The notes under the pieces were generated by a model, which was not told the DNA's origin, ran no database searches, and worked only from the letters and a program-made list of their open reading frames with translations. A DNA stretch of 51,319 bases from an uncultured Sphingomonas sp. (GTDB lineage: Bacteria; Pseudomonadota; Alphaproteobacteria; Sphingomonadales; Sphingomonadaceae): contig NZ_CALMAW010000137.1 in NCBI RefSeq assembly GCF_937859915.1, forward strand, positions 1 to 51,319, written 5' to 3'. A program made the translations under genes and the position numbers. This document shows positions 17,554 through 25,539 of the stretch, piece after piece (the stretch's first letter is position 1; every line of letters starts with the position of its first letter).

Positions 17554-18150
17554 ATGAGCGAGACCCTCCGCCCCGATCTCGCGATCATCGCGCGCCACGT
17601 CGCGCCGGGCTCGCGCGCGCTCGACGTCGGCTGCGGCGACGGAGGGCTGATGGCAGCACTGCGCGACCAACGGCAGGTCGACGCGCGCGGAATCGAGATC
17701 GACGCCGCCAATGTCGCGACCGCGGTCGCGCGCGGCCTGTCGGTGGTGCAGGGCGACGCCGACGTCGATCTCGCGGGCTATCCGTCGGGCGCGTTCGACT
17801 ATGCGATCCTCAGCCAGACGCTGCAGACCGCGCGCGCGCCCGATCGCGTGCTGGACGAGCTTCTGCGAATCGGCCGGCGCGCGTTCGTGTCCTTCCCGAA
17901 CTTCGCCTATTGGCGCGTGCGGATGTCCTTGCTGTGGGGCGGGCGGATGCCGGTGACGCGCACGCTGCCCGAGGCCTGGTATGCGACCCCCAACATCCAC
18001 CACGTCACGATCGACGATTTCCGCGGCTTCCTGCGCGAGCGCGGGATCGAGACTGAGGGCGCCTGGTTCCTCAACGGCGACCGGCTGACCAGCGCCGCCG
18101 CCGCGAATTTTCGCGCGGATCATGCGGTGTTCTTGATCCGGCGGGGTTGA
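17554..18150 (+). CDS. metW: Methionine biosynthesis protein MetW
   Basis: A 198-residue SAM-methyltransferase-fold protein. Motif I is SRALDVGCGDGGLMAAL, with MetW-typical ARGIEIDAANVATAVARGLSVVQGDAD and FPNFAYWRVRMSLLWGGRMP. MetW is found beside metX in many proteobacteria and is needed for, or enhances, homoserine acetylation; it is not known to methylate a substrate. The start follows the repeat element by 12 bases. It converges on pheT, with another family A element between them. Confidence 0.92.
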   Translation: MSETLRPDLAIIARHVAPGSRALDVGCGDGGLMAALRDQRQVDARGIEIDAANVATAVARGLSVVQGDADVDLAGYPSGAFDYAILSQTLQTARAPDRVLDELLRIGRRAFVSFPNFAYWRVRMSLLWGGRMPVTRTLPEAWYATPNIHHVTIDDFRGFLRERGIETEGAWFLNGDRLTSAAAANFRADHAVFLIRRG

Positions 18151-18167
18151 GCCGCACGTTAAAGAAC

Positions 18168-18251
18168 CCGTTCGTGCTGAGCGAAGTCGAAGCACATGCT
18201 ATACACGCCATCGCTTGCAACACGTCCTTCGACTTCGCTCAGGACGAACGG
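18168..18251. repeat. Family A palindromic repeat, short form (metW/pheT)
   Basis: An 84-bp copy in the convergent metW-pheT junction. Here the left arm is the GTGC...GCAC type and the right arm (read on the minus strand) the GTCC...GGAC type, the reverse of the copies at 17459 and 20721. Likely works as a two-way transcription stop or mRNA end. Confidence 0.88.
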
Positions 18252-18258
18252 TGAGGGG

Positions 18259-20694
18259 TCAGCCCCGCAGCACCGCCCCGAGCTTCGCCGCCGCGGCGAC
18301 CACCTTGTCGGCGATCGCCTTGAGATCGGCCTCGGCAAAGCTCTTGTCGCCGGGCTGGAGCACCACCTCGATACCGAGCGAGATCTGGCCTTCGGGCACG
18401 CCCGCGCCGGTGAACGTATCGAACAGCGAGACCTCGACGATCGCCTGCTCGTCGGCGCCCGCGATCGCGCGGGTCAGCGCGTCGGAGGCGAGCCCGGCCG
18501 GCACCAGGAAGGCGAAGTCGCGCCGCACCGCCTGCAGCGCCGCCGGCGCGTAGACGGGGCGGGCACGGCCGGAGTCGCGTTTGGCGGGGATCGCGTCGAG
18601 ATAGATCTCGGCGGCGACGACCGGCCCCTCGACGTCGAGCGCCTTCAGCGTCTCGGGATGCAGTTCGCCGAAGGTGGCGAGGATCAGCTTGGGGCCGAGC
18701 CCGAGCTTTCCGGACCGCCCCGGATGCCAGGTCTCGTCGCCCGGACCGACCAGTTGCAGCCGCTCGACCGGCGCACCGGCCGCCGCCAGGATCGCGACCG
18801 CCTCGGCCTTGGCGTCATAGGCATCGGCGGGGCGCGCCTTGCCCGTGCGCCAGCCGCGACTTTCGGCTTCGCCAGCGATCAGCACGGTCAGCGTCGGGCG
18901 CTCGGCATCCGCCAGATAGCGGCGGCCGAGCTCGAACAGCCGCACCGAGCGCTCGCCGCGATCGCGGTTGCGCTGCGCGGCGCGGGCGAGGCCAGGGATC
19001 AGCGACGGGCGCATCACCTTCAGATCCTCGCTGATCGGGTTGGCGAGCACCCATGTGCCGCCACCGAAGGGGGCCGCCTCCTTCTGCGAGAGAAAACTCC
19101 ACGTCACCGCCTCGGCGAAGCCGCGTGACGCGGCGGCGCGGCGGGTCTTGCGCTCGAGCCGCTGCTCGGGGGTGGCAGTCGGCCTGGCGACGCCCTCGGC
19201 GCGCGGCAGCGGGGTCGCGGGGACATGCTCGAGCCCGACGATGCGGATCACCTCCTCGACCAGATCGGCCGAGCCGTCGATGTCGCGGCGCCAGCTCGGC
19301 ACGGTGACCGGCCAGGCGCCCTCGATCGTCGCGAACAGCGCGTCCGAATAGGCGTCGGGCGAGGTAATCGCGCCGATCGAGAAGCCGAGCGACAGCAGGA
19401 TGCGCGCCTGGCGCTCGGCGGCGACGTGCAGCCCGCCCAGCTCGGTGACGCGACGCGGGTGATAGGCGATGATGCGCGGCGCCCGCGGCGGGTCGCCGGC
19501 GCGCGTGATCGCGGACGGCGTGCCGCCGCAATGATCAAGCACCAGCTTCGTCGCGATCGCGAGGCCGTCGTCGAGGAAGGCGGGATCGACGCCGCGCTCG
19601 AAGCGCTGGCGCGCGTCGCTGGTCAGCGCCAGCTTCTGGCCGGTTAGCGCGATATGGTCGGGATCGAAATAGGCGCACTCGATCAGCACGTCGGTGGTCG
19701 TCTCGGACACCCCCGAATGCGCGCCGCCCATGATCCCGGCGATGTCGTGGACCTGCAAATCGTCGGCGATCACCGTCATCGAGGCGTCGAGCGTGTAGGT
19801 CTTGCCGTTGAGTGCTGTAACCGCCTCGCCTTGGGTGGCGCGGCGCGCGACGAGCGAGCCAGACAGCTTGGCGCGATCATAGACGTGCAGCGGTCGCCCG
19901 AGATCCATCGAGACGAAATTGGTGATGTCGACCAGCAGCGAGATCGGTTTTTGGCCGATCGCCTTGAGCTTGGTCGTCATCCACGCGGGCGATACGCCGT
20001 TGGTCACCCCCGACACGGCTTGGGCGAAGAAAGCGGGGCAACCCTCGGCGTCGTCCGTCCGCACGTCCGGGGCCGGCCCGTCGCCCGCGATCGGCGCGAG
20101 CGACTCCATCCGATAGACCTGCGCGAGCGGCTTGAGCGTGCCCAGCCCGAAGGCGGCGAGATCGCGCGCGATCCCGCGCACGCCCATGCAATCCTGGCGA
20201 TTGGGGGTGATCGCGACGTCGAACATCGGATCGTCGAGCCCGGCATAGTCGGCATAAGGCGTGCCGACCGGGGCGTCTTCGGGCAGCTCGACGATGCCGT
20301 CATGATCCTCGCCAAGCTCGAGCTCGCGGAACGAGCACATCATCCCGTTCGACTCGACCCCGCGGATCGCCGCGACCTTGAGCGTCATCCCCGAGCCGGG
20401 GACATAGGCGCCGGGCGGGCCGAAGATGCCGACAAGGCCCGCGCGCGCATTGGGGGCGCCGCAGACCACCTGCATCGGCCCGTTGCCGGCATCGACCGAC
20501 AGTATCTGCAGCTTGTCCGCCTGCGGATGCGGGGCGGCAGCGAGCACCTTGGCGATCACAAACGGCTTGAGAGCGTCGGCGGGGTTGGAGACGTCCTCGA
20601 CCTCGAGCCCGACGCGAGTCAACGCGTCCGCGACCGTCGCGGCGTCCGCCGTCGTGTCGAGATGCTCTTTGAGCCAGCTCAGCGTGAACTTCAC
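18259..20694 (-). CDS. pheT: Phenylalanyl-tRNA synthetase beta subunit
   Basis: 811-residue beta chain of the alpha2-beta2 synthetase. It opens MKFTLSWLKEHLDTTAD. Domains in order are an EMAP-II/tRNA-binding OB fold (about 40-150: VIAKVLAAAPHPQADKLQI, VCGAPNARAG), B1/B3-B4 editing domains (FVSMDLGRPLHVYD), B5 (IAYHPRRVTELGG), the catalytic-like core (WSFLSQKEAAPFGG) and a C-terminal anticodon-binding FDX-ACB domain (YAPAALQAVRRDFAFLVP). The GTG start at 20694 has GAGGA seven bases upstream. The gene lies 3' of pheS but an 84-bp palindromic repeat separates the two cistrons. Confidence 0.96.
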   Translation of the reverse strand: MKFTLSWLKEHLDTTADAATVADALTRVGLEVEDVSNPADALKPFVIAKVLAAAPHPQADKLQILSVDAGNGPMQVVCGAPNARAGLVGIFGPPGAYVPGSGMTLKVAAIRGVESNGMMCSFRELELGEDHDGIVELPEDAPVGTPYADYAGLDDPMFDVAITPNRQDCMGVRGIARDLAAFGLGTLKPLAQVYRMESLAPIAGDGPAPDVRTDDAEGCPAFFAQAVSGVTNGVSPAWMTTKLKAIGQKPISLLVDITNFVSMDLGRPLHVYDRAKLSGSLVARRATQGEAVTALNGKTYTLDASMTVIADDLQVHDIAGIMGGAHSGVSETTTDVLIECAYFDPDHIALTGQKLALTSDARQRFERGVDPAFLDDGLAIATKLVLDHCGGTPSAITRAGDPPRAPRIIAYHPRRVTELGGLHVAAERQARILLSLGFSIGAITSPDAYSDALFATIEGAWPVTVPSWRRDIDGSADLVEEVIRIVGLEHVPATPLPRAEGVARPTATPEQRLERKTRRAAASRGFAEAVTWSFLSQKEAAPFGGGTWVLANPISEDLKVMRPSLIPGLARAAQRNRDRGERSVRLFELGRRYLADAERPTLTVLIAGEAESRGWRTGKARPADAYDAKAEAVAILAAAGAPVERLQLVGPGDETWHPGRSGKLGLGPKLILATFGELHPETLKALDVEGPVVAAEIYLDAIPAKRDSGRARPVYAPAALQAVRRDFAFLVPAGLASDALTRAIAGADEQAIVEVSLFDTFTGAGVPEGQISLGIEVVLQPGDKSFAEADLKAIADKVVAAAAKLGAVLRG

Positions 20695-20720
20695 AGCGGC
20701 ATCCTCGCGATAATAAGTCT

Positions 20721-20804
20721 CCGTTCGTCCTGAGCGAAGTCGAAGGACATGCTACCGAGCGCTACGCGTGAGGCATGTGCTTCGACTTCGCTCAGCACGA
20801 ACGG
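20721..20804. repeat. Family A palindromic repeat, short form (pheS-pheT)
   Basis: An 84-bp copy between pheS and pheT, ending 26 bases before the pheT start on the minus strand. Left arm GTCC...GGAC type, right arm GTGC...GCAC type. The inner part CGAGCGCTACGCG gives extra self-complementarity. Placement inside an operon whose products are needed in equal amounts is noteworthy. Confidence 0.88.
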
Positions 20805-20824
20805 TGTAGGGGGAAGCCCTGCGA

Positions 20825-21976
20825 TCATGCGCCGATCCCCCCGCTCAGCGTAGGGATGTCGAGCGCGGCGAAGCCATAATGGCGCAGCCAGCGCAGGTCG
20901 CCGTCGAAGAAGGCGCGCAGATCGTCGATGCCATATTTGAGCATCGCCAGCCGGTCGATCCCGCAGCCGAAGGCGAAGCCCTGCCATACCTCCGGATCGA
21001 GCCCGCAGGCGGCGATCACCTTGGGGTGGACCATGCCGCTGCCCAAAATCTCCATCCAGCCGTCCGGCGCCGTCCCGCCGATCACGCGCTTGCCCTTGAT
21101 GAGCGTGTAGCCGACGTCGATCTCGACCGAAGGCTCTGTGAAGGGGAAATAGCTCGGGCGTTGGCGCAGCACGATGTCGTCGCGCTCGAAAAAGGCTTTG
21201 ACGAAGGTCTCGAGCGTCCACTTGAGGTGGCCGAGGGTGATCCCCTTGTCGATCACCAGCCCCTCGACCTGGTGGAACATCGGCGTGTGCGTCGCGTCGC
21301 TGTCCGAACGGTAGGTGCGGCCGGGCGCGATGATGCGGATCGGCGGGGGCGTCGTCACCATCGTGCGGATCTGGACGGGTGAGGTGTGCGTCCTGAGCAG
21401 CATCCGCTTCGCGCGACCCGCGCCGCCGGCCAAGCCGGCGCTGTCGGACGACGGGTTTTGCCCGTCGCCGGCCGTTTTCGCCTGCGCCTCGAAGTAAAAA
21501 GTGTCGTGCATCGCGCGCGCGGGGTGCGCGTCGGGGATGTTGAGCGCGGTGAAATTGTGCCAGTCGTCCTCGATCTCGGGGCCGGTCGCGACCGCGAAGC
21601 CGAGATCGGCGAAGATCTCGGCGAGCTCATCCATCACCTGGCTGACCGGATGCACCGAGCCGCCGCTCATACCGCCCGCCGGCAGCGACATGTCGAGCGT
21701 CTCGGTCGCCAGCCGCGCGTCGAGCCCGGCGCGCTCCATCATCGCCTTGCGGTCGCCGATCGCCTCGGTGACCGCGGTGCGCAGCGCCTGGATGCGCGGG
21801 CCCTGGAGCTGGCGCTCGTCGGGCGACATGCCGCCCAGCGTCTTGAGCAGCCCGGTCACCACACCCTGCTTGCCCAACGCATGCACACGGCATTGCTCGA
21901 GCCCCTCGAGCCCGGGCGCGCCCGCGATCGCGGCGAGCAGGTCGGCCTGCAACTGGTCGATGTCGGTTTGGCTCAT
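20825..21976 (-). CDS. pheS: Phenylalanyl-tRNA synthetase alpha subunit
   Basis: Catalytic alpha chain, 383 residues. After the N-terminal coiled-coil ([14 protein letters not shown]) come the class II motifs: motif 1 near [18 protein letters not shown], motif 2 in [20 protein letters not shown], and motif 3 in [17 protein letters not shown]. The segment between DTFYFE and [14 protein letters not shown] holds about 25 extra residues, rich in Gly, Ala and Ser, compared with the short loop I recall in E. coli PheS; this stretch is encoded by two perfect DNA hairpins. I start at ATG 21976; an in-frame ATG at 21988 is also possible. An additional gene separates it from rplT. Confidence 0.93.
   Translation of the reverse strand: MSQTDIDQLQADLLAAIAGAPGLEGLEQCRVHALGKQGVVTGLLKTLGGMSPDERQLQGPRIQALRTAVTEAIGDRKAMMERAGLDARLATETLDMSLPAGGMSGGSVHPVSQVMDELAEIFADLGFAVATGPEIEDDWHNFTALNIPDAHPARAMHDTFYFEAQAKTAGDGQNPSSDSAGLAGGAGRAKRMLLRTHTSPVQIRTMVTTPPPIRIIAPGRTYRSDSDATHTPMFHQVEGLVIDKGITLGHLKWTLETFVKAFFERDDIVLRQRPSYFPFTEPSVEIDVGYTLIKGKRVIGGTAPDGWMEILGSGMVHPKVIAACGLDPEVWQGFAFGCGIDRLAMLKYGIDDLRAFFDGDLRWLRHYGFAALDIPTLSGGIGA
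21424..21467. repeat. Two tandem hairpins inside the pheS reading frame
   Basis: CGCCGGC-CAA-GCCGGCG (21424-21440) and CGACGGG-TTTTG-CCCGTCG (21449-21467) are perfect 7-bp stems 8 bases apart. They encode much of the extra loop of PheS. Length is compatible with the reading frame. This resembles palindromic elements that insert into genes in frame, as known from Rickettsia, though no second copy is visible in the window. Confidence 0.65.
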
Positions 21977-21993
21977 CGCATCATCCACTTAAT

Positions 21994-22403
21994 CGTCATT
22001 CCCGCGGACGCGGGGATCCATACGCACGGCGCCCGATTACGACGGACCGAAGCCCAACCCGATCGCAAGATCGCTCCAATCGGGATTGCCCTGCTCGATC
22101 AGCCCAATCTTCCACGCACGCCGCCATTTCTTAAGCTGCTTCTCGCGAGCGATCGCAGTCGGCATGTCATCGGCCATTTCGAAATAGACGAGGCGCGTGA
22201 CGCCGTAGCGGCTGGTAAAGCCTTCGATCAAGCCTTCACGATGCTGGTGAAGGCGTCCGGCGAGATCGGAGGTGACGCCGATGTAGAGCGTGCCATGCTT
22301 GCCGCTGGCTAGGATGTACAGGCAAGGCTGGCGTTCACGCGGCATCGCGGCGTTTTACCAGCAGGCGCCGCGTTTATGGATTCCCGCCTTCGCGGGAATG
22401 ACG
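21994..22403. mobile_element. Family B inverted repeat with a GIY-YIG gene as cargo
   Basis: The left arm (21994-22033) and the reverse complement of the right arm (22364-22403) agree at about five of every six positions over 40 bases. Both start CGTCATTCCCGCG, continue GCGGG, then ATCCATA, and end in GGCGCC. The same arm type occurs as ordinary short doublets elsewhere in the window (for example 29046-29135 and 42254-42335), where only about 10-60 bases separate the arms. Here the space holds a complete nuclease gene. The unit sits in the rplT-pheS junction, which is normally uninterrupted. Mobility is an inference. Confidence 0.6.
22037..22345 (-). CDS. GIY-YIG nuclease family protein
   Basis: A 102-residue single-domain nuclease. 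Core motifs are CLYILASG (the GIY part, Tyr10), TLYIGVT (the YIG part, Tyr21-Gly23), the catalytic arginine Arg31 in LAGRLHQHR, and the metal-binding Glu68 in AIAREKQLKKW. The full active site is therefore present. The family is related to UvrC and to homing endonucleases; small stand-alone members (UPF0213/YhbQ type) have no settled role. No DNA-binding extension is attached. It begins and ends within 20-30 bases of the two arms of an inverted repeat. The stop is TAA, unlike most neighbours, and its GC content looks lower than theirs. Confidence 0.9.
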   Translation of the reverse strand: MPRERQPCLYILASGKHGTLYIGVTSDLAGRLHQHREGLIEGFTSRYGVTRLVYFEMADDMPTAIAREKQLKKWRRAWKIGLIEQGNPDWSDLAIGLGFGPS

Positions 22404-22422
22404 GGGTGGGTCGCACATATGG

Positions 22423-22456
22423 AAAGGGCGCGGCAGCTTCCGCCACCACGCCCCTT
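22423..22456 (-). terminator. Possible terminator hairpin downstream of rplT
   Basis: On the minus strand AAGGGGCGTGG pairs with CCGCGCCCTTT across a 12-base loop, an 11-bp stem with two G-T pairs, 23 bases after the rplT stop. The U-run is only three long, so termination may be partial. It would separate ribosomal-protein expression from the nuclease gene and pheST. Confidence 0.45.
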
Positions 22457-22478
22457 CTCAACCCTCAGCGTATTGGCT

Positions 22479-22856
22479 TCACGCCGCGACGCGCGCACCC
22501 TCGGGGAGCGCGGCCTTGGCCTGCGCGATGATCGTCGAGAACACCGCAACCTCGTGCATCGCGAGGTCGGCCAGCACCTTGCGGTCGAGTTCGACGCCGG
22601 CGAGCTTGAGGCCGTGCATGAACACGCCGTAGGTCAGGCCCTCGGCGCGGACCGCCGCGTTGATGCGCTGGATCCAGAGCGCACGGAACGAGCGCTTCTT
22701 AACCTTGCGATCGCGATAGGCGTACTGGCCGGCCTTCTCGACGGCTTGCCGTGCGATACGGATCGTATTCTTGCGACGGCCATAATAGCCCTTCGCCTGA
22801 TCGAGGATCCTGCTGTGCTTTGCGCGCGTGGTTACGCCGCGCTTTACGCGTGCCAT
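22479..22856 (-). CDS. rplT: 50S ribosomal protein L20
   Basis: 125-residue ribosomal protein of the large subunit, needed for early 23S rRNA folding. The family sequence is plain: [53 protein letters not shown] and [20 protein letters not shown]. The C-terminus PEGARVAA is slightly longer than in E. coli. It follows rpmI by 13 bases. The E. coli-type upstream infC is absent; rpmI has its own promoter here. Confidence 0.98.
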   Translation of the reverse strand: MARVKRGVTTRAKHSRILDQAKGYYGRRKNTIRIARQAVEKAGQYAYRDRKVKKRSFRALWIQRINAAVRAEGLTYGVFMHGLKLAGVELDRKVLADLAMHEVAVFSTIIAQAKAALPEGARVAA

Positions 22857-22869
22857 CTATCCGTCCTCC

Positions 22870-23073
22870 TCAGCTGAGACCGTAGGGTGCCCAGAGCTTC
22901 ACCCGGGGCGTATCCGCCTCGGAGAGAACGCTGGTGCCGCGGTTGGTGCGGATATACTTGCTGTTGTGGCTCATCAGGCGGTGGCGCTTGCCGGCGACAC
23001 CATGCTTGATCTTGCCCGTCGCGGTCAGCGAGAATCGCTTCTTGACGCCGCTCTTGGTCTTCAGCTTGGGCAT
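22870..23073 (-). CDS. rpmI: 50S ribosomal protein L35
   Basis: 67-residue basic protein: MPKLKTKSGVKKRFSLTATG, then HRLMSHNSKYIRTNRGTSVL. The ATG at 23073 has AAGGAG upstream (GTTGAAGGAGTCGAAA). A longer open frame to 23202 is not supported. First gene of rpmI-rplT. Confidence 0.97.
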   Translation of the reverse strand: MPKLKTKSGVKKRFSLTATGKIKHGVAGKRHRLMSHNSKYIRTNRGTSVLSEADTPRVKLWAPYGLS

Positions 23074-23173
23074 TTTCGACTCCTTCAACAGGGTGGACCC
23101 GGATCGGTCCGTCGATTGCAGACGCGCCACGGCAGCCCACACTGGCCGGGCGATCCCTCGATCGAAGCGCGGG

Positions 23174-23202
23174 CCTATAGGGGCAATGCCCCGCGCGTGC
23201 AA
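23174..23202 (-). promoter_or_regulatory. Promoter for rpmI-rplT
   Basis: On the minus strand TTGCAC (23197-23202) and TATAGG (23174-23179) are 17 bases apart, about 100 bases upstream of rpmI. The spacer contains the palindrome GGGGCATTGCCCC. The same -35/-10 type occurs before rpmF. Confidence 0.6.
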
Positions 23203-23258
23203 CCACCGGCGCGACTCCGTCGCGGAACCGCGTCGTTTCGCGTCCGTTCAACGCCTTC

Positions 23259-25391
23259 GTGGCTACCACCCTGACCCCGCACACCGGCACGCCGGCATCC
23301 CGACCTCCCGTGCCGCCGCGTGCGCGCAGCCGATGGGACGCGCCGCTCGGCATCGGACTATCGATCATCGCCTGCCTGATCGGGCTGATCATTCTTGCCT
23401 GGGCGATCCTGTTCGTCACCAAGGGCCGCTTCCTCAAGCATCGCTTCGAGAGCATCGCGAGCAGCCTGTCGCAGCGCCAGGTGCGCGTGGCCGGCGACTT
23501 CCAGCTCTATTTCGATCCGGTCAACGTCAAGTTCGTGGCGGACGGAATGACCGTCTCCAACCCGGACTGGGCGTCGAAGCCGAACTTCTTCGCCGCCGAC
23601 CATATCGACGCGCGCATCTCGACGATCCGCGCGATCTTCGGCCATTATCATGCGCGGTGGCTGCATCTCGACAATGGCGCGGTCGACATGGAGTGGGACA
23701 AGAGCCGCACGCACAACAGCTGGACGTTCGGCGACCCCAATAAGAAGGGCAAGCCCTTCCAGATGCCGGTGATCGAGCATGCCGCGGTGACCGGCACGAC
23801 GCTGCGCTACCGCGACCCGAAAATGCAGATCGCGACCGACCAGAGCTTCGGCAATGTCGACTCGACCGGCACGCACATCGACGATGCGATCAGCTTCAAG
23901 GGCGACGGCGACTATCAGGGCCACGCCTTCACCAACCAGGGCAAGCTGCTCTCGCCCAACACCACGGTGACGCTCGGACGCACACAGATCGAGCTCCATG
24001 CCGATACCGGCAAGACGCATCTCGATCTCAACGGCAATATGCCGACGCTGACCACCATCGACGGCGCCACCGCCGATCTTGCGGTGCGCGGCCCCGATGC
24101 CCGGTTGCTGTTCGATCTGATGCACGTCGCCATCCCCGACACCCGCGCCTATCACTTCAAATCGCATCTCGAAAAGGTCGACGGCGACTATCGCTTCACC
24201 AAGCTGTCGGGTGCGTTCGGCGATAGTGATCTCGCCGGCAGCATGACGATCTCGCTGCCCAACGACCGCCTCAAGCTCGATGCCGACATCGCGTCGCACA
24301 AGCTCGACATCATCGATATCGGGCCGTTCATCGGCTATGACCCGAATACGCTAGCAACCAAGGGCGCGACCGCCGCAGCGACCACGCAGAGCAAGACCGA
24401 CCATCCGCGCATCCTCCCCGACGCGCCGCTACGCGTCGATTCGATGAAGATGTTCGACGCACATGTCACCTACAAGGTCGACACGATCCGCGCCCCGCAC
24501 GTCCCCGTCTCCAACGTCGCGCTGACGCTCGACCTCGACCACAATATGCTCAAGCTGTCGCCGCTGACGATGGACATCGCGGGCACCGGGCATCTGGCCG
24601 CCGACATCGGGCTGAACGCGCGCGTGCCCGCGGTCTACACGACCTACGACATCCGCCTGTCGCCGACTCCGCTGGGCAGGCTGATGTCCGGCTTCGGGCT
24701 CAAGGATTCGGGCACGACGGGTACGATCAAGGCGCGGATCAATATGTCCGGCACCGGCGATTCGGTGCGCAAGTCGCTCGCCACCTCGAACGGCCGCATC
24801 GCGATCGTGCTGCCCGCGGGCACCTTCTGGACGAGCTATGCGCAGCTGTCCGAATTCGACGTCGGCGTGTTCCTGCAGAAGCTGTTGCAGAAGCAGCTCA
24901 AGAGCCCGATCCGGATCAACTGCGGGCTGATCGCCTTCACCGTCAAGAACGGCGTCGCCGCGGCCGATCCGATCCTGATCGACACCGACAAGAACCTGAT
25001 GGCCGCCAAGGGCGGGTTCAGTTTCGTCGACGAGTCGATGAACATCCAGTTCCGCGCCGACGGCAAGAAGTTTTCGGCCTTCTCGGGCCAGTCGCCCGTC
25101 GGTATCGGCGGCTATTTCTCGGCGCCAGCGCTGCACATCGTCAGCCCGCAGCTGGTCGAGCGGGTCGGCGCCGCGGTGGCGCTGGGCGTGGTCGCGACGC
25201 CGGTCGCCTCGATCCTGGCCTTCGTCGATCCGGGTGATGCCAAGACCGCAGCCTGTGGCCCGGTGCTGGCCGCCGCGCCCGCCTCCGCCCAGCATTCGGA
25301 CAAGGGCAAGCCAATCTCGCTGCTCGGCACCAAGGGCACCAACGACCAACAGGCCGCCAAGCCGAAGAAGAAGTTTCTTGGGATCTTCTGA
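23259..25391 (+). CDS. AsmA family protein
   Basis: A 710-residue envelope protein. A cytoplasmic N-terminus of about 28 residues is followed by one membrane helix (GIGLSIIACLIGLIILAWAI) and a long periplasmic region. The AsmA N-terminal block appears as RQVRVAGDFQLYFDPVNVKF, and repeats of amphipathic beta-strands with small linker motifs run through the middle, ending in a C-terminal AsmA-2-like domain (RIAIVLPAGTFWTSY). Such proteins are thought to bridge the inner and outer membranes and move phospholipids. The start GTG 23259 lacks a clear Shine-Dalgarno but is the only one giving the anchor. Divergent from rpmI, convergent with the LysR gene. Confidence 0.88.
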   Translation: MATTLTPHTGTPASRPPVPPRARSRWDAPLGIGLSIIACLIGLIILAWAILFVTKGRFLKHRFESIASSLSQRQVRVAGDFQLYFDPVNVKFVADGMTVSNPDWASKPNFFAADHIDARISTIRAIFGHYHARWLHLDNGAVDMEWDKSRTHNSWTFGDPNKKGKPFQMPVIEHAAVTGTTLRYRDPKMQIATDQSFGNVDSTGTHIDDAISFKGDGDYQGHAFTNQGKLLSPNTTVTLGRTQIELHADTGKTHLDLNGNMPTLTTIDGATADLAVRGPDARLLFDLMHVAIPDTRAYHFKSHLEKVDGDYRFTKLSGAFGDSDLAGSMTISLPNDRLKLDADIASHKLDIIDIGPFIGYDPNTLATKGATAAATTQSKTDHPRILPDAPLRVDSMKMFDAHVTYKVDTIRAPHVPVSNVALTLDLDHNMLKLSPLTMDIAGTGHLAADIGLNARVPAVYTTYDIRLSPTPLGRLMSGFGLKDSGTTGTIKARINMSGTGDSVRKSLATSNGRIAIVLPAGTFWTSYAQLSEFDVGVFLQKLLQKQLKSPIRINCGLIAFTVKNGVAAADPILIDTDKNLMAAKGGFSFVDESMNIQFRADGKKFSAFSGQSPVGIGGYFSAPALHIVSPQLVERVGAAVALGVVATPVASILAFVDPGDAKTAACGPVLAAAPASAQHSDKGKPISLLGTKGTNDQQAAKPKKKFLGIF

Positions 25392-25434
25392 GGGCGCGGC
25401 AACCGGACGGGGACGACGGTGCTGTGATTCACAT

Positions 25435-25517
25435 CCGTTCGCCCTGAGCCTGTCGACGTGCGTGCTTCACGCGGGGGACGCGTGTGGCACGTCCTTCGAC
25501 AGGATCAGGACGAACGG
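25435..25517. repeat. Family A palindromic repeat, diverged copy (asmA/lysR)
   Basis: An 83-bp element in a convergent junction. Arms start CCGTTCGCCCTGAGCCTGTC and CCGTTCGTCCTGATCCTGTC, so CCTGTCGA replaces the CGAAGTCGA core of the other copies. The right arm keeps GTCC...GGAC; the left arm has lost it. It may be a subfamily or a decayed copy. Confidence 0.82.
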
Positions 25518-25539
25518 AACGGCAGCCTATACCCGTTGC

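Noticed and set aside
17459..20804. CRISPR-like spaced repeats (regular GTTCG palindromes)
   Set aside because: The copies are separated by whole genes, are palindromic doublets, have no uniform spacers and no cas genes are near.
20695..23258. T-box or leader-peptide attenuator for pheST, or an L20 autoregulatory leader
   Set aside because: No T-box sequence, no phenylalanine-rich short frame with an attenuator, and no infC-rpmI leader structure that I can recognise.
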